A DNA stretch of 64,000 bases. It comes from Eleginops maclovinus. Lineage: Eukaryota > Chordata > Actinopteri > Perciformes > Eleginopidae. The stretch covers positions 28,877,293 through 28,941,292 of the forward strand of contig NC_086357.1 in the NCBI RefSeq assembly GCF_036324505.1, written 5' to 3'. The position numbers and the translations under genes were made by a program. Shown here one piece after another: positions 12,130 through 22,700 of the stretch. The notes beneath the pieces were generated by a model, which did not search any database, had not been told where the DNA came from, and saw only the letters and a program-made list of their open reading frames with translations. Position 1 is the stretch's first letter. Every line of letters begins with the position of its first letter.

Positions 12130-13080
12130 AGGCTGCCTTTAGCTGCTGCGTGAACAAAAAGCCAGTCAAAACTGTACAATTGAACATGTCCTTAATAAGA
12201 AACTAGACTTAAGCCTCGATATCTCCGCAACTTAACCAAACTTCCGTTTTCATTTGCAGTATTTTACGCTACAATTACCACAGCTTCGTTATTTCCAAGA
12301 GCATGCTAGGGATCGAACCAGTGACCCTGAGATAGACGACCCTTAAATCACACAGACAGGTATCAGTCAAAGTTTACCCGAGGGGATTTCTACGTATATT
12401 ACGAAGTGAGGAGGACGTCTGGGGCCAGGCTTCCCGAATGACACATATTTTCTGTTTCAGAAAAATATGGGGATCAGTCTCATAATACACAAATGCAGTG
12501 CACCAAACACAAGTGGCTTAAAACACTGTGACCATTGGTGGTGGTAGCCTGCATTGTAATAATACAAAAAGGTGCTAATGGTATAATCCAGACAATAATA
12601 ATGCCTAAAATACATTATAACCTACCCTATCATAAACAAAAGCAGTAAAATTCAATATTCAAGCACCTCTCTCACATAATGCATGGTTTACATGTAAGAG
12701 TAATCAATATTGAAAACACAAATAGTTGCAGTTTTAATTACAAAGGGCGAAAGAAATAAGGAAAGCATTGCATCTGCTTGCAGAACCTATGTCTGGTGGG
12801 ATACCAATAAACTTAAACTAGCCTACTGGTTTGTTTGATGACTGTCATTCATGCAGGAAATTTGAGAGAGAGAAAAAAAACACATTTCTCAAAATTATTA
12901 AGGTCATTTTCCAAATAGCGGGATCGACTTTCAAACTTCCCCTTATGAATTCATAATGTATGTATGGTGGAAGCACGTTACGTAGCTATTTACTGAATAA
13001 GCGAAAGGTAAACTATCCAAAATAACACTCTGCTCCAATAGCCTGTTAGGTTACCATTGATGAACTATTCGTTCGTCACA
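12130..13080. other. Intergenic DNA between cc2d2a and the hAT remnant; nothing recognised
   Basis: AT-rich sequence without conserved ORFs, tandem repeats or RNA-like structure that I can see. It may belong to the decayed hAT copy suggested at 13085-13390. Confidence 0.5.
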
Positions 13081-13084
13081 CTAC

Positions 13085-13165
13085 CTCTGTCTTTTCCCCG
13101 GTTTTCTTCCTCTTCTTCCTTCTTTTTCTGGCCTGGGAACCAGACGGCTTTGGTGTTTTTGACAT
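13085..13165 (-). pseudogene. Orphan first exon of a hAT (Tip100-like) transposase
   Basis: The minus strand reads MSKTPKPSGSQARKRRKKRK and seven more codons: 27 in all, phase 0, followed by a GTAGTG donor. It closely resembles in length, phase and character the 26-codon first exon of the intact hAT element at 49369-49446 (SGNQKRRRKGKRSRK). No downstream transposase exons lie next to it; the adjoining downstream gene is cc2d2a, which has its own start at 11933. Best read as the 5' remnant of a decayed hAT copy. An alternative first exon of cc2d2a is less likely. Confidence 0.55.
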
Positions 13166-13299
13166 GACTGACTAGACTTGAACTTCGCAAATTCGCAGCA
13201 TAGCCAACACATTCATTATAGCATGGTGTAGTGTGTGTTGTGATTTTAAAACAATAGATTTAAAATAGTTTTGTTTTATTTTTATTTTAAATCCCGTCA

Positions 13300-13390
13300 T
13301 TTCGGGCGCCCCTAAGGATGGAGGGCGTCCCTAAGGATGGAGGGCGCCCCTAGCATTTGCCTATTCTGCCTAATGGGTGGACCGGCTCTG
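13300..13390 (-). mobile_element. Terminal remnant of a hAT-Tip100-like element
   Basis: The end reads GCCCCTAGCATTTGCCTATT.. and closes with ACCGGCTCTG. It resembles the right end of the intact element (GGGGGCCCTAGGCAATTGCC .. GACGGGCCTG at 49814-49863). Inverted, the terminus begins CAGAGCCGGT, as hAT ends do. A short internal duplication (CCCTAAGGATGGAGGGCG) precedes it. The other terminus and target-site duplication were not found. Confidence 0.5.
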
Positions 13391-13608
13391 CACAAATGCA
13401 CACAGAAGCATTCTCACTTGTATTTTCAATGCACACACAAATGTGTTCCATTTCACGTAAATAAAATCCAAATACTGTAAAAAGTTTTACTTGTGTATTT
13501 TTGATCCACACATATTTGTTTTCCATGTCAAACCGCTGAACCTGATACACAAACCGCTCTCGATCAGCGATCCATGCACAGAAAGGAGTTTGCGGTGTGA
13601 GAACTGAC

Positions 13609-13782
13609 CTGAGAGTCTGCGGTCTGCAGAGAGGACTCTCCAGAAGACCTCTCAGCAGCTCCACTCCTGAATCCTGCAGAGTGTTCTCACTCAGGTCCAG
13701 AACTCTCAGATGGGAGGGGTTGGACCACAGAGCTGAGGCCAGAGCAGCACAGCTGATCTCTGACAGACTGCAGTTCTCCATT
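13609..13782 (-). pseudogene. Isolated NLRC3-like leucine-rich-repeat exon
   Basis: This stretch is 174 bp long, the characteristic length of a single LRR exon in the expanded fish NLR (NLRC3-like) family. It encodes [16 protein letters not shown].., then [15 protein letters not shown] and [16 protein letters not shown]. It has an intact TTTATTCAG acceptor and a GTCAGT donor. No NACHT, FISNA, B30.2 or second LRR exon is visible nearby, so it is an orphan exon: a gene relic or a TE-carried fragment. It cannot make an NLR on its own. Confidence 0.85.
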
Positions 13783-14055
13783 CTGAATAAAGAAACCATG
13801 GTGAGGATAAAGTCAGTTCATCATGCAGTCAGATGTTCAGGTCTGAAAGGTGGAGCTCATCAGTAAATGAATGGGAACAAATAAATGTGTTCTTCAGAAA
13901 GTAAAACTTATGTAAAGCTAATATTACTTCTTGATCTTGATCAGGGATGCAAACGCATCAGGTACGAAGGATAAGAGACAGCTGGAGAAACTACACCAAG
14001 GCAAATCTGCAGGCCCTGACCGCATCAGCCCCAGGGTTCTGAAGACTTGCGCCTT

Positions 14056-14267
14056 GCAGCTGTCTCCTATGTATATATTTCACCTCCTTAAATCTGTATT
14101 GTTGTTGTTGTAAATATTCTTCTCTCTTTTTGCACTATTTTAATTATCTTATTTGCACAATGTATGTTGAGTTGTTGGAGGAGCATGGGACATAAGATTT
14201 TCATTGCCAACATATACTGTATATGCTGTGCATATGACCAATAACACCTTGAAACTTGAAACTCCTG
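14056..14267 (+). mobile_element. Truncated LINE 3' end inserted in the older LINE (sense)
   Basis: The segment ending ACACCTTGAAACTTGAAA matches, in opposite orientation, the insertion at 15316-15775. Shared stretches include GTTGTTGGAGGAGCATGGGA, TTTTCATTGCCAACATATAC and GTGCATATGACCAATAACAC. It splits the host RT coding sequence between CALQL and the HLFNLS block. Only 3' UTR sequence of the donor family is present. Confidence 0.75.
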
Positions 14268-14344
14268 TTCTACAACACCTGTTCAACCTGAGCCTGCACC
14301 TGGAGACCATGCCGGTGCTGTGGAAGACGTCCTGCTCTTTCTGG

Positions 14345-14689
14345 GCTCAATGTCATGATCCTTGTTTTCGGTCTGTTTCCTGTTTTATTTTGAAAGGTTT
14401 TCCCTCTGTTGTGTCATGTGTAGTTTTACTTCCTGTCTTTGGGGTTCCTTGTGTCTGATGGTGTCATTGTGCTCATCTGTTGCCCCTGTGTTTCTCCTCC
14501 CCCTTCCAGCTGTCTCTTGTCTGGTGATTACCCTTGTGTATTTAGTCCCTGTTTCCCTTTTGTCTCTTGTGTGGTTATTTTTTGGTTGAAAGTACAGCTT
14601 TAATTTTAATAAAGCTCGCCTTTTGTTTGAACCCATACCTGCCTCCCGTTGGTTTTACTGCACTTGGGTCCTGTTTCCCTCACCCCCTG
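14345..14689 (+). mobile_element. Second repeat insertion in the LINE mosaic, family unassigned
   Basis: About 345 bp that interrupt the host RT frame between WKTSC and LNDYRPV. The insertion begins near TGTCATGATCCTTG and ends near GCACTTGGGTCCTG. It contains AATAAAGCTCGCC, a polyadenylation-like signal. It resembles the 3' part of a fish retroelement, but I cannot name the family from sequence alone. Confidence 0.55.
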
Positions 14690-15315
14690 ACTCTCAATGA
14701 CTATCGGCCAGTAGTTCTCACATCTCATGTGATGAAGGTGCTGGAGAGACTGGTCCTGTCCCATCTCAGACCGCAGGTGAGATCATTTCTAGACCCTCAG
14801 CAATTTGCCTACCAGCCTCACCTGGGGGTGGATGATGCCGTTATCTACCTGCTGCAGTGTGCTCACTCGTACCTGGAGGGTCGGGGTGCACTGTTAGAAT
14901 CACCCTCTCTGATTTCTCCGGTGCATTCAACACCATCCAGCCCCGGCTCCTGAGGGACCAGCTGCAGGCTATGAGGGTCCACCATCTCCTGGATCACCAG
15001 CTACCTCACAGACAGGCCACAGTGTGTCCGGCTGGGCAGTGTCCTGTCTGAGGTGGTGGTTGGTAGTACAGGAGCCCCACAGGGGACTGTGCTGTCTCCC
15101 TTCCTGTTCACCTTACACACCACTGACTCTCATACAGCTCAGAGTCATGCCACCTGCAGGAGCTCTCTGATGACCCTGCAGTGGTAGGGTGTTTAAGTGA
15201 TGGACGGGGGGAGGAGTACAGAGCGCTGGTGGAGGGTTTTGTGGAGTGGAAGAAACCATCTGCTTCTGAATGTGGCCAAGACCAGAGAGAGGGTCATTGA
15301 CTTCAGGAGGAAGAG

Positions 15316-15775
15316 GACGTTCAAAGTTCAAAGGTGTTATTGGTCATATGCACAGCTGATACAACGTATATGTTGGCAATGAAAATCTTATATCCCATGC
15401 TCCTCCAACAACTCAACATACACAGTGCTAATAAGATAAATAAAATAATGCAAAAAATACCCAAGAGTAATATGTATAATATATAGATATGTGTGTACTA
15501 CAGATGTGAGTAGACATTCACACAGCTCAGGAGTTCAGCAGTCTTATAGCCTGTGGTATAAAACTGTCTCTGAGTCTGGTGGTCTTGGTCCGGATGCTGC
15601 GGTACCGTCTGCCAGACGGCAGCAGACAGAACAGATTGGTGCTGGGGTGATGGGGGTCCTTTAATATCCTACCGGCCTTCTTCCTATAGTGTTCCTCTGG
15701 TCCCGGTGGGAAAGTGTGGAGGGTGAGGGAGATGGCATCATCCATGCACGTCTCCACGGCCCCTGTGCATTCTGG
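15316..15775 (-). mobile_element. 5'-truncated LINE inserted antisense in the older LINE
   Basis: The minus-strand frame (15530-15757) encodes the conserved C-terminus LLPSGRRYRSIRTKTTRLRD then SFIPQAIRLLNS and a stop. A 3' UTR follows, ending at the TTGAACTTTGAAC tail near 15316. It is the same family as 14056-14267 but opposite in orientation, so the two copies form an inverted pair about 1.1 kb apart. It breaks the host RT frame just before DYKYLGVHLDN. Confidence 0.8.
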
Positions 15776-16714
15776 GAGAGGATATGGCTGTGGTGGAGGA
15801 CTACAAGTACCTGGGAGTGCACCTCGACAACGGACTGAACTGGAGGGCCAACACTGACGCTGTGTACAAGAAGGGGATGAGCCGACTCTATTTCCTGAGG
15901 AGGCTGAGATCCTTCAACGTGTGCAGCAAGATGTTGGAGATCTACTACCAGTCTGTTGTTGCTAATGCTCTGTTCTTTGCTGCCGTCTGCTGGGGGGGGG
16001 GGGGGGGGCAGCATCAGAGCCGGCGACACCAGCAGAATCAATAAACTGATCAGGAAAGCTGGCTCTGTCATCGGCATCAAACTGGACCCTTTTGAGGCTG
16101 TGGTGGAGAGGAGGACTCTGAACAGACTGCTGTCCATCATGGATACCCCCCCCCCCCCCCACCCCATCCTCTCCACCTGCAGCTAGACGGACAGCAGAGC
16201 TCCTTCTCCAACAGACTTCTCCAGCTCTGCTGTCACAAGGACAGGTTCAGGAGAACCTTCCTGCCCCCTGCAGTAACTCTGACCTATAACCCCCCTCTGG
16301 CTGCAGGACTCTCTGCTCCATAGCTTCTCAGTGAGCTGGACTTAACACGCACACCTTACACTTTACACCTATATTATATTTTCATTTGATATTCCATTTC
16401 ATTGCACTATTTTATCTGTATATTTCTTATTTTTGTTATATTGTATTTTGCTGCTGAAACACAAACATTTCCCAGTTTGGGATGAATAAAGTATTTCTGA
16501 TTCTGATCTCGTGTGTCGACAAAAATAAACCCATTAGTTAGAATTCTGACTTTACATCCCCCAAAACATTGTTTTCATGTGGCCCTAATCCTCTTCCCTA
16601 CAAATATATGTTCTTAGATTGAACTTTTTCTGGAAGATGTAGTACCACCATCTGGCCACTAAAGACCTGCCTGCACTGGCGGCGCTCTTCCTTCCCTGTG
16701 ACCTCCCCTCCGCT

Positions 16715-16721
16715 CCGGAAG
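16715..16721 (+). promoter_or_regulatory. ETS / NRF-2 (GABP) site in tomm70 proximal promoter
   Basis: CCGGAAG lies about 80 bp upstream of the tomm70 ATG in a GC-rich stretch. GABP/NRF-2 sites of this type are common in promoters of nuclear genes for mitochondrial proteins. Motif and position fit; binding is inferred. Confidence 0.4.
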
Positions 16722-16799
16722 AAGAAGAAGCTCCTCTCACGCTGCTGCTTTCTGTCCGCCTGCTTCTGGCAAAAACACTGTCTCTCTGTGTTGGACATC

Positions 16800-19700
16800 A
16801 TGGCTTCTTCTAAGCCAGTGGAGCCTCAGATACCCCGCTGGCAGCTGGCCCTGCTGGTCGGCACCCCCCTGGTGTTGGGGGTCGGAGCGGTGTACCTGTG
16901 GAACCGCAGCCGGCAGGAGGGTCGAGGATCCGGGGAGAGAGAGACCGGTTCAGGGGAGAGGAGCTCCGGGGAGAGGAAGACCCCAGAGGGCAGCGCCAGC
17001 CCCGAGGCCCGGGGCCAGGAGCAGGATAGCATGGTAACACTAACACCACTGCAGCACATAATATATCATGATAGCTTCACCTGTGTGAGTGGAGCACGGA
17101 GGGGTTTCTGTCCAAAGGTGTCGTTTTCCTCAAGGACACCAACCGTTACTGACAGCTAGCTTACTGAGCTAGCACCGGATTAGCTAGGTTAGCAGCTAGC
17201 TAGGCTAACTAGATACAGAATCGGGTTTATCACCAAGTAGGTTACGAGGAACTGGCTTTGGTATGAATGGCGCATGCAGACACACAGAAAGAAGAATACG
17301 TAGCCAAAAGTAGTTCTGTTAGTAGTAGCTGTTGACAGGTACTCTTTTAAGACTGTTGTAACGCATTTAAAATAAACAACATTTGATTTGGAGCAGAAAT
17401 GTGCAGCAGCATTTATCAGAACCAGGATCAGGTAATAGACCTAGGTTTACTCATTCCAAGAATTAGCATTGGTGTATTTGGTGCATACACAAACACAGTA
17501 AAAGAAGATCAATTGTAAGCAAAAGACCAACGAATAAAACTATTATTACATAAATATAGCAATTTGTACATGAGGACTTCCACCGTTACCACCAGTGACA
17601 GCTAGCCTACTGAGCTAGCACCGGGCTAGGCTAACCAGCCTGCTTACAAATATTACCTTTTAAACCATCACCTAGATATCTCCAGATGGTAAATAATCTG
17701 CTATAAATTGGGGGTAGAGCACGGTAATACTTGGTAATCTGTACCTTTTGATATTGTAATGTTATTCTGTCTGAAGAGATGTTTATTTATCCCAAATTGG
17801 GAAATGATTGAATTACAGCACCAGATATTAAAAATAATTAACAGTTGGAAAAAAAGTATGTACATAATAGTGTGTACGGCTATTCTACTACTATTACTCA
17901 CCAACATTCAGGAAGAGTTTCTACGATTGGAGTGAATAGAACATCAATATTTCAGTTAATCATGCACGATTAATTGTGGAAAGCCAAAATCATGATTGGA
18001 TAAATATTAAACTGTAGTTCTAAAGTGCTTTTCTACATTACTTGGACAGCATGCAGGACACGACAGAAGTTAAAGTGGACATATTCTGCTCGTGTTCAGA
18101 TTGATATTAGTGTTTCCATGCTTTAATATTGGAATATAATCCTCTGCAGACCGTTTACATGCATACACACCTATAGAACACACTACAGGAGAGGGAACAC
18201 CACAGAGAGCAGAATACGTTCATTTTTCACAGAAAAGAGATGCTCTTAGAACAGCATGCATTTAGAATATGCATTTCCCTCTAACTCTACAGTACATAAT
18301 GCCAGTATGACTAAGAGTGTAGAAGATGATCGCCAGGGTTCTGTCTGCACCAGGTTACAATAACTGTTGCTTTCCCCCTCTGGTTCAGAGCCCGTTGGAC
18401 CGGGCCCAGGCAGCGAAGAATAAGGGCAACAAATACTTCAAGGCGGGAAAGTATGAGAACGCCATCCAGTGCTACACAGAGGCCATCGCCCTGTGCCCCA
18501 CAGAGCAGAAGACCGACCTGTCCACCTTCTACCAGAACAGAGCGGCCGCCTACGAGCAGCAGGTCAGAAACCCCGTCTGTAAATCCGGGCAGAGGCTGTT
18601 TGTTAACACTGAAAATGATTTTAAAAGCAGCTACACTTTGATATGGAGCATCATGCAAATAACACAAGTGCTTTATCACGATCCTTGAAGTGTCTCGGAG
18701 GCAGTTATTTAAATTCAAGGTCTTAAAATATCTGACATTTTGGAGAGAAGGCTCTAAATCTGATCTGACGACTCCTTACATTCCCTCTGTTTAAACAGTC
18801 AAATCACATGAATACGGGGAGTTTTCGCCCTTTATCCTTGGACAAGATGAACTTTAAATCCATATTTTAAAGCTGATATTTCCTTCAAATTCTCCCAAGG
18901 ATGCACCTTTGTGCTGGGGTTGTGTTATCTACTCTGATGTTGATAGGGTGGTAAACGCAGGACATTGTTTTCCATTGTTTCGGGTTTATTTCCTTTAAGG
19001 AAAAGGCAGATCTTTAAGCTGTCTTTCCTGTAATCCTTGTCCTAACATGATTATAAATCCACATTTTGAAGCTGATATTTATTATAAACGTCCCCAGGTT
19101 GCATATCATGTCCGGTGGGTTCCTCTACAGTCAGCTCTAATGTTGATTTGATGATAAATGAAGGACATTGTTTTCCATTTCACTTGTTTATTTCCTTTAA
19201 AAGATAAGAAGTTACGCTAGCTGTTGTGCACTGGATTCTCCAGGTATCCAAAAGTGCTTATAACCTGTTTGTTGATCCCACAGTGGAAACATGTACTGGT
19301 TTCAGACGCTCACAAGTCAAAAAGAATATGGACAAAGTGACTTAGTGAAAATTAAAGAAGACTGTCGCAGTGTGACGCACTTTATAAAACCCTCGGAGAT
19401 ATTAGCAGGGTTTGGGTTCTCTCATATGGAAGCCCATGCAGGTCAAATGCTCACTGAACCTGAAATATACCTGGCCACGCTAACTTCTTCCCACAAGGTG
19501 AAGAGAAGTGGAGCCTCTGCAGCTAACGGCAGCTTCTCCTCCGGTCAATGTGTGGCTGACTTGTTGCAAATCATCAACTGTCTCTGCTGTGACCACACAC
19601 GTGACCCATCTTCATATCTCTGGACTCATTAAACCCTTTCTGACCAACAGACATATTGTTTCTGGCATCACTTTAACATTTTACGTGGGAAATCATCATT

Positions 19701-22700
19701 TTGGTTTGAGAGGGGACGCCCCCAGAGGGCTCAAAGGTACAATTCTGACAGGTCTTCTAAATGAAATGCTTTTTGAAGTTGCATTTACTGGAAGCAAATC
19801 TAAACCAACCTGGATCCAAACACCTGTGGACTTTAGACACTATAAATGGCTATAAATAATAGAAAGGCCATAAAGATGTTGGTAAGCGTTTTAAAACCAT
19901 GCTCCCTGAATCTGACGTGGCTCTGCAGGTCATCCTGGGAGTCAGATTTTCATTCAAAACCTTAAATCTTTCATGTTTAAAAAGGTTTTAACGAGGTCTT
20001 AACGAGGTCTCGTTTGAACCCCTGTGTTTTCAGATGAAGTGGGCCGAGGTGGTGCAGGACTGCTCTCAGGCCGTGGAGATGAATCCTCGATACATCAAGG
20101 CTCTGTTCAGGAGGGCCAAAGCTCTGGAGAAACTGGACAACAGGAAGGAGTGCCTGGAAGGTCAGACCGAGTGGTTCAATAACGTGTTGTGTTATATTTA
20201 GTAGAGAGGAGTCTGCTCTCCTGTTGCTGCCTGGTTTCCCCTCTTCATCCAGTTTGATTCCACATTTTGACCAAACACCTTTTACATCCTGCTGCTCTTA
20301 GCTCTTTATTTGAACTGATGAAGGACGTTAGTGATGGGACAGAAACTAGCCGAGCTAACGTTAGTGGCAACCGAACAGAAACTCAGATTTGAACCTCAAA
20401 CTGAACCTTTATCCACTATTTTTACATCTATAAATATATGTTTATATCAGAGGAGGTGCTGAGAACCTCCGGAAGCAGTCTCACAGGGAGAAGTTAAAGA
20501 CTACAGCTCCCATGATACCTTTCTGTTCCTCATCACTCTAGGTTTTTACTGATTCTATTGAGACTGTCAGAAAGTGTCCAGTCTGGTAGCGGTCAGCTAA
20601 CTGTGGCGTTCCTTAGGGGTCAATCTTAGGATCCCTGCTGCTTCCTCTTGGGCCTTTAACTGTAATGTGTGTGTCTGCTGTTCCCTGCAGACGTCACAGC
20701 GGTGTGTATCCTGGAGGCCTTCCAGAACCAGCAGAGCATGCTGCTGGCAGACAAGGTGCTGAAGCAGCTGGGGAAGGAGAAGGCCAAAGACAAATACAAG
20801 GTGCTGATCCTCTCTCCCTCCGATCTTGGTACCTCCGATCTTGGTACCTCCTCCGGACCGTCAGTAATCCTTCTCTCTCTCTGCTGCAGAACCGGGAGCC
20901 CATGATGCCTTCCCCTCAGTTCATCAAGTCCTACTTCAGCTCGTTCACCGACGACATCATCTCCCAGCCGCTGCAGAAGGGCGAGAAGAAAGACGAGGAC
21001 AAGGACAAGGAGGGCGAGGCGGCCGAGGTCACAGAGAGGTCAGAGACCCTAATCCACTGCAGCATGTTTAGAGAGGACATAGTCTGTCTCTCGGGCGTTT
21101 AGAGAGGGACATACAGTCTGTCTCTCGGGCGTTAAGAGAGGACATACAGTCTGTCTCTCGGGCGTTTAGAGAGGACATACAGTCTGTCTCTCGGGCGTTT
21201 AGAGAGGACATACAGTCTGTCTCTCGGGCGTTAAGAGAGGACATACAGTCTGTCTCTCGGGCGTTAAGAGAGGACATACAGTCTGTCTCTCGGGCGTTTA
21301 GAGAGGACATACAGTCTGTCTCTCGGGCGTTAAGAGAGGACATACGGTCTGTCTCTCGGGCGTTAAGAGAGGACATACAGTCTGTCTCTCGGGCGTTAAG
21401 AGAGGACATACAGTCTGTCTCTCGGGCGTTAAGAGAGGACATACGGCCTGTCTCTCGGGCGTTAAGAGAGGACATACTGTCTCTCTCTGGCGTTAAGAGA
21501 GGACATACGGTCTGTCTCTCGGGCGTTTAGAGAGGACATACAGTCTGTCTCTCGGGCGTTTAGAGATGACATACGGTCTGTCTCTCGGGCGTTAAGAGAG
21601 GACATACTGTCTCTCTCTGGCGTTAAGAGAGGACATACGGTCTGTCTCTCGGGCGTTAAGAGAGGACATACAGTCTGTCTCTCGGGCGTTAAGAGAGGAC
21701 ATACGGTCTGTCTCTCTGGCGTTTAGAGAGGACATACAGTCTGTCTCTCGGGCGTTAAGAGAGGACATACAGTCTCTCTCTCGGGCGTTAAGAGAGGACA
21801 TACGGTCTGTCTCTCGGGCGTTTAGAGAGGACATACAGTCTGTCTCTCGGGCGTTAAGAGAGGACATACAGTCTCTCTCTCGGGCGTTTAGAGAGGACAT
21901 ACTGTCTGTCTCTCGGGCGTTAAGAGAGGACATACGGTCTGTCTCTCGGGCGTTTAGAGAGGACATACGGTCTGTCTCTCGGGCGTTTAGAGAGGACATA
22001 CGGTCTGTCTCTCGGGCGTTTAGAGAGGACATACTGTCTGTCTCTCGGGCGTTTAGAGAGGACATACTGTCTGTCTCTCGGGCGTTAAGAGAGGACATAC
22101 AGTCTGTCTCTCGGGCGTTTAGAGATGACATACGGTCTGTCTCTCGGGCGTTTAGAGAGGACATACGGTCTGTCTCTCGGGCGTTTAGAGAGGACATACT
22201 GTCTGTCTCTCGGGCGTTAAGAGAGGACATACAGTCTGTCTCTCGGGCGTTTAGAGATGACATACGGTCTGTCTCTCAGGCGTTAAGAGAGGACATACTG
22301 TCTGTCTCTCGGGCGTTTAGAGAGGACATATGGTCTGTCTCTCAGGCGTTAAGAGAGGACATACTGTCTGTCTCTCGGGCGTTTAGAGAGGACATACGGT
22401 CTGTCTCTCGGGTGTTAGAGAGGACATACTGATGTGATTTGAATTAACAGTAATGAACTTTCCAGAATAAACAGTCCAAATATCCGTCTTGTGATCAGGC
22501 CCTCATCAAAGTTAAGGTGTCCCCAATCGTCCTTTAGAGGACATAATGTGTGGCAGACTGAAGGCCTCCTCCATCCTCCATCATATCTGATATTCCCCTC
22601 ATGAATCAGAAGCTGTGTGAGGCTCCAGATGTGGGACACAGTGTAGTGGTGCGATGGACATGTGAGGTGTCAGGTTCCTCCAGCATTGCATGACGAATAT

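Larger units (their letters stand above)
13945..16507 (+). mobile_element. Degenerate non-LTR retrotransposon (reverse transcriptase), interrupted by other insertions
   Basis: Pieces of one RT reading frame appear in order: KSAGPDRISPRVLKTCALQL (to about 14055), HLFNLSLHLETMPVLWKTSC (14270-14340), LNDYRPVVLTSHVMKVLERL (from 14690), FAYQPHLGVDDAVIYLLQCA, FNTIQPRLL, STGAPQGTVLSPFLFTL, then DYKYLGVHLDNGLNWRANTD (from 15784) and YKKGMSRLYFLRRLRSFNVC. These are the hallmark blocks of the CR1/L2/Rex1-type LINEs common in fish. The tail GATGAATAAAGTATTTCTGA ends near 16507. The YADD-like catalytic block is lost in frameshifted sequence and there are many stops, so it is dead. Three younger insertions split it (listed separately). 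Confidence 0.85.

Noticed and set aside
13085..13165. MSKTPKPSG exon as the first exon of cc2d2a
   Set aside because: cc2d2a already has a start (11931-11933) whose 14-nt exon joins the next one in phase. The MSKTPKPSG exon resembles the first exon of the nearby hAT transposase in length, phase and composition.
11966..13390. CAGAGCCGTTCTGG at 11966 as the partner terminus of the hAT remnant ending at 13390
   Set aside because: Only a few bases agree with the terminal repeat and the flanking octamers (GGTAGAAA and CACAAATG) do not match, so no target-site duplication supports it.
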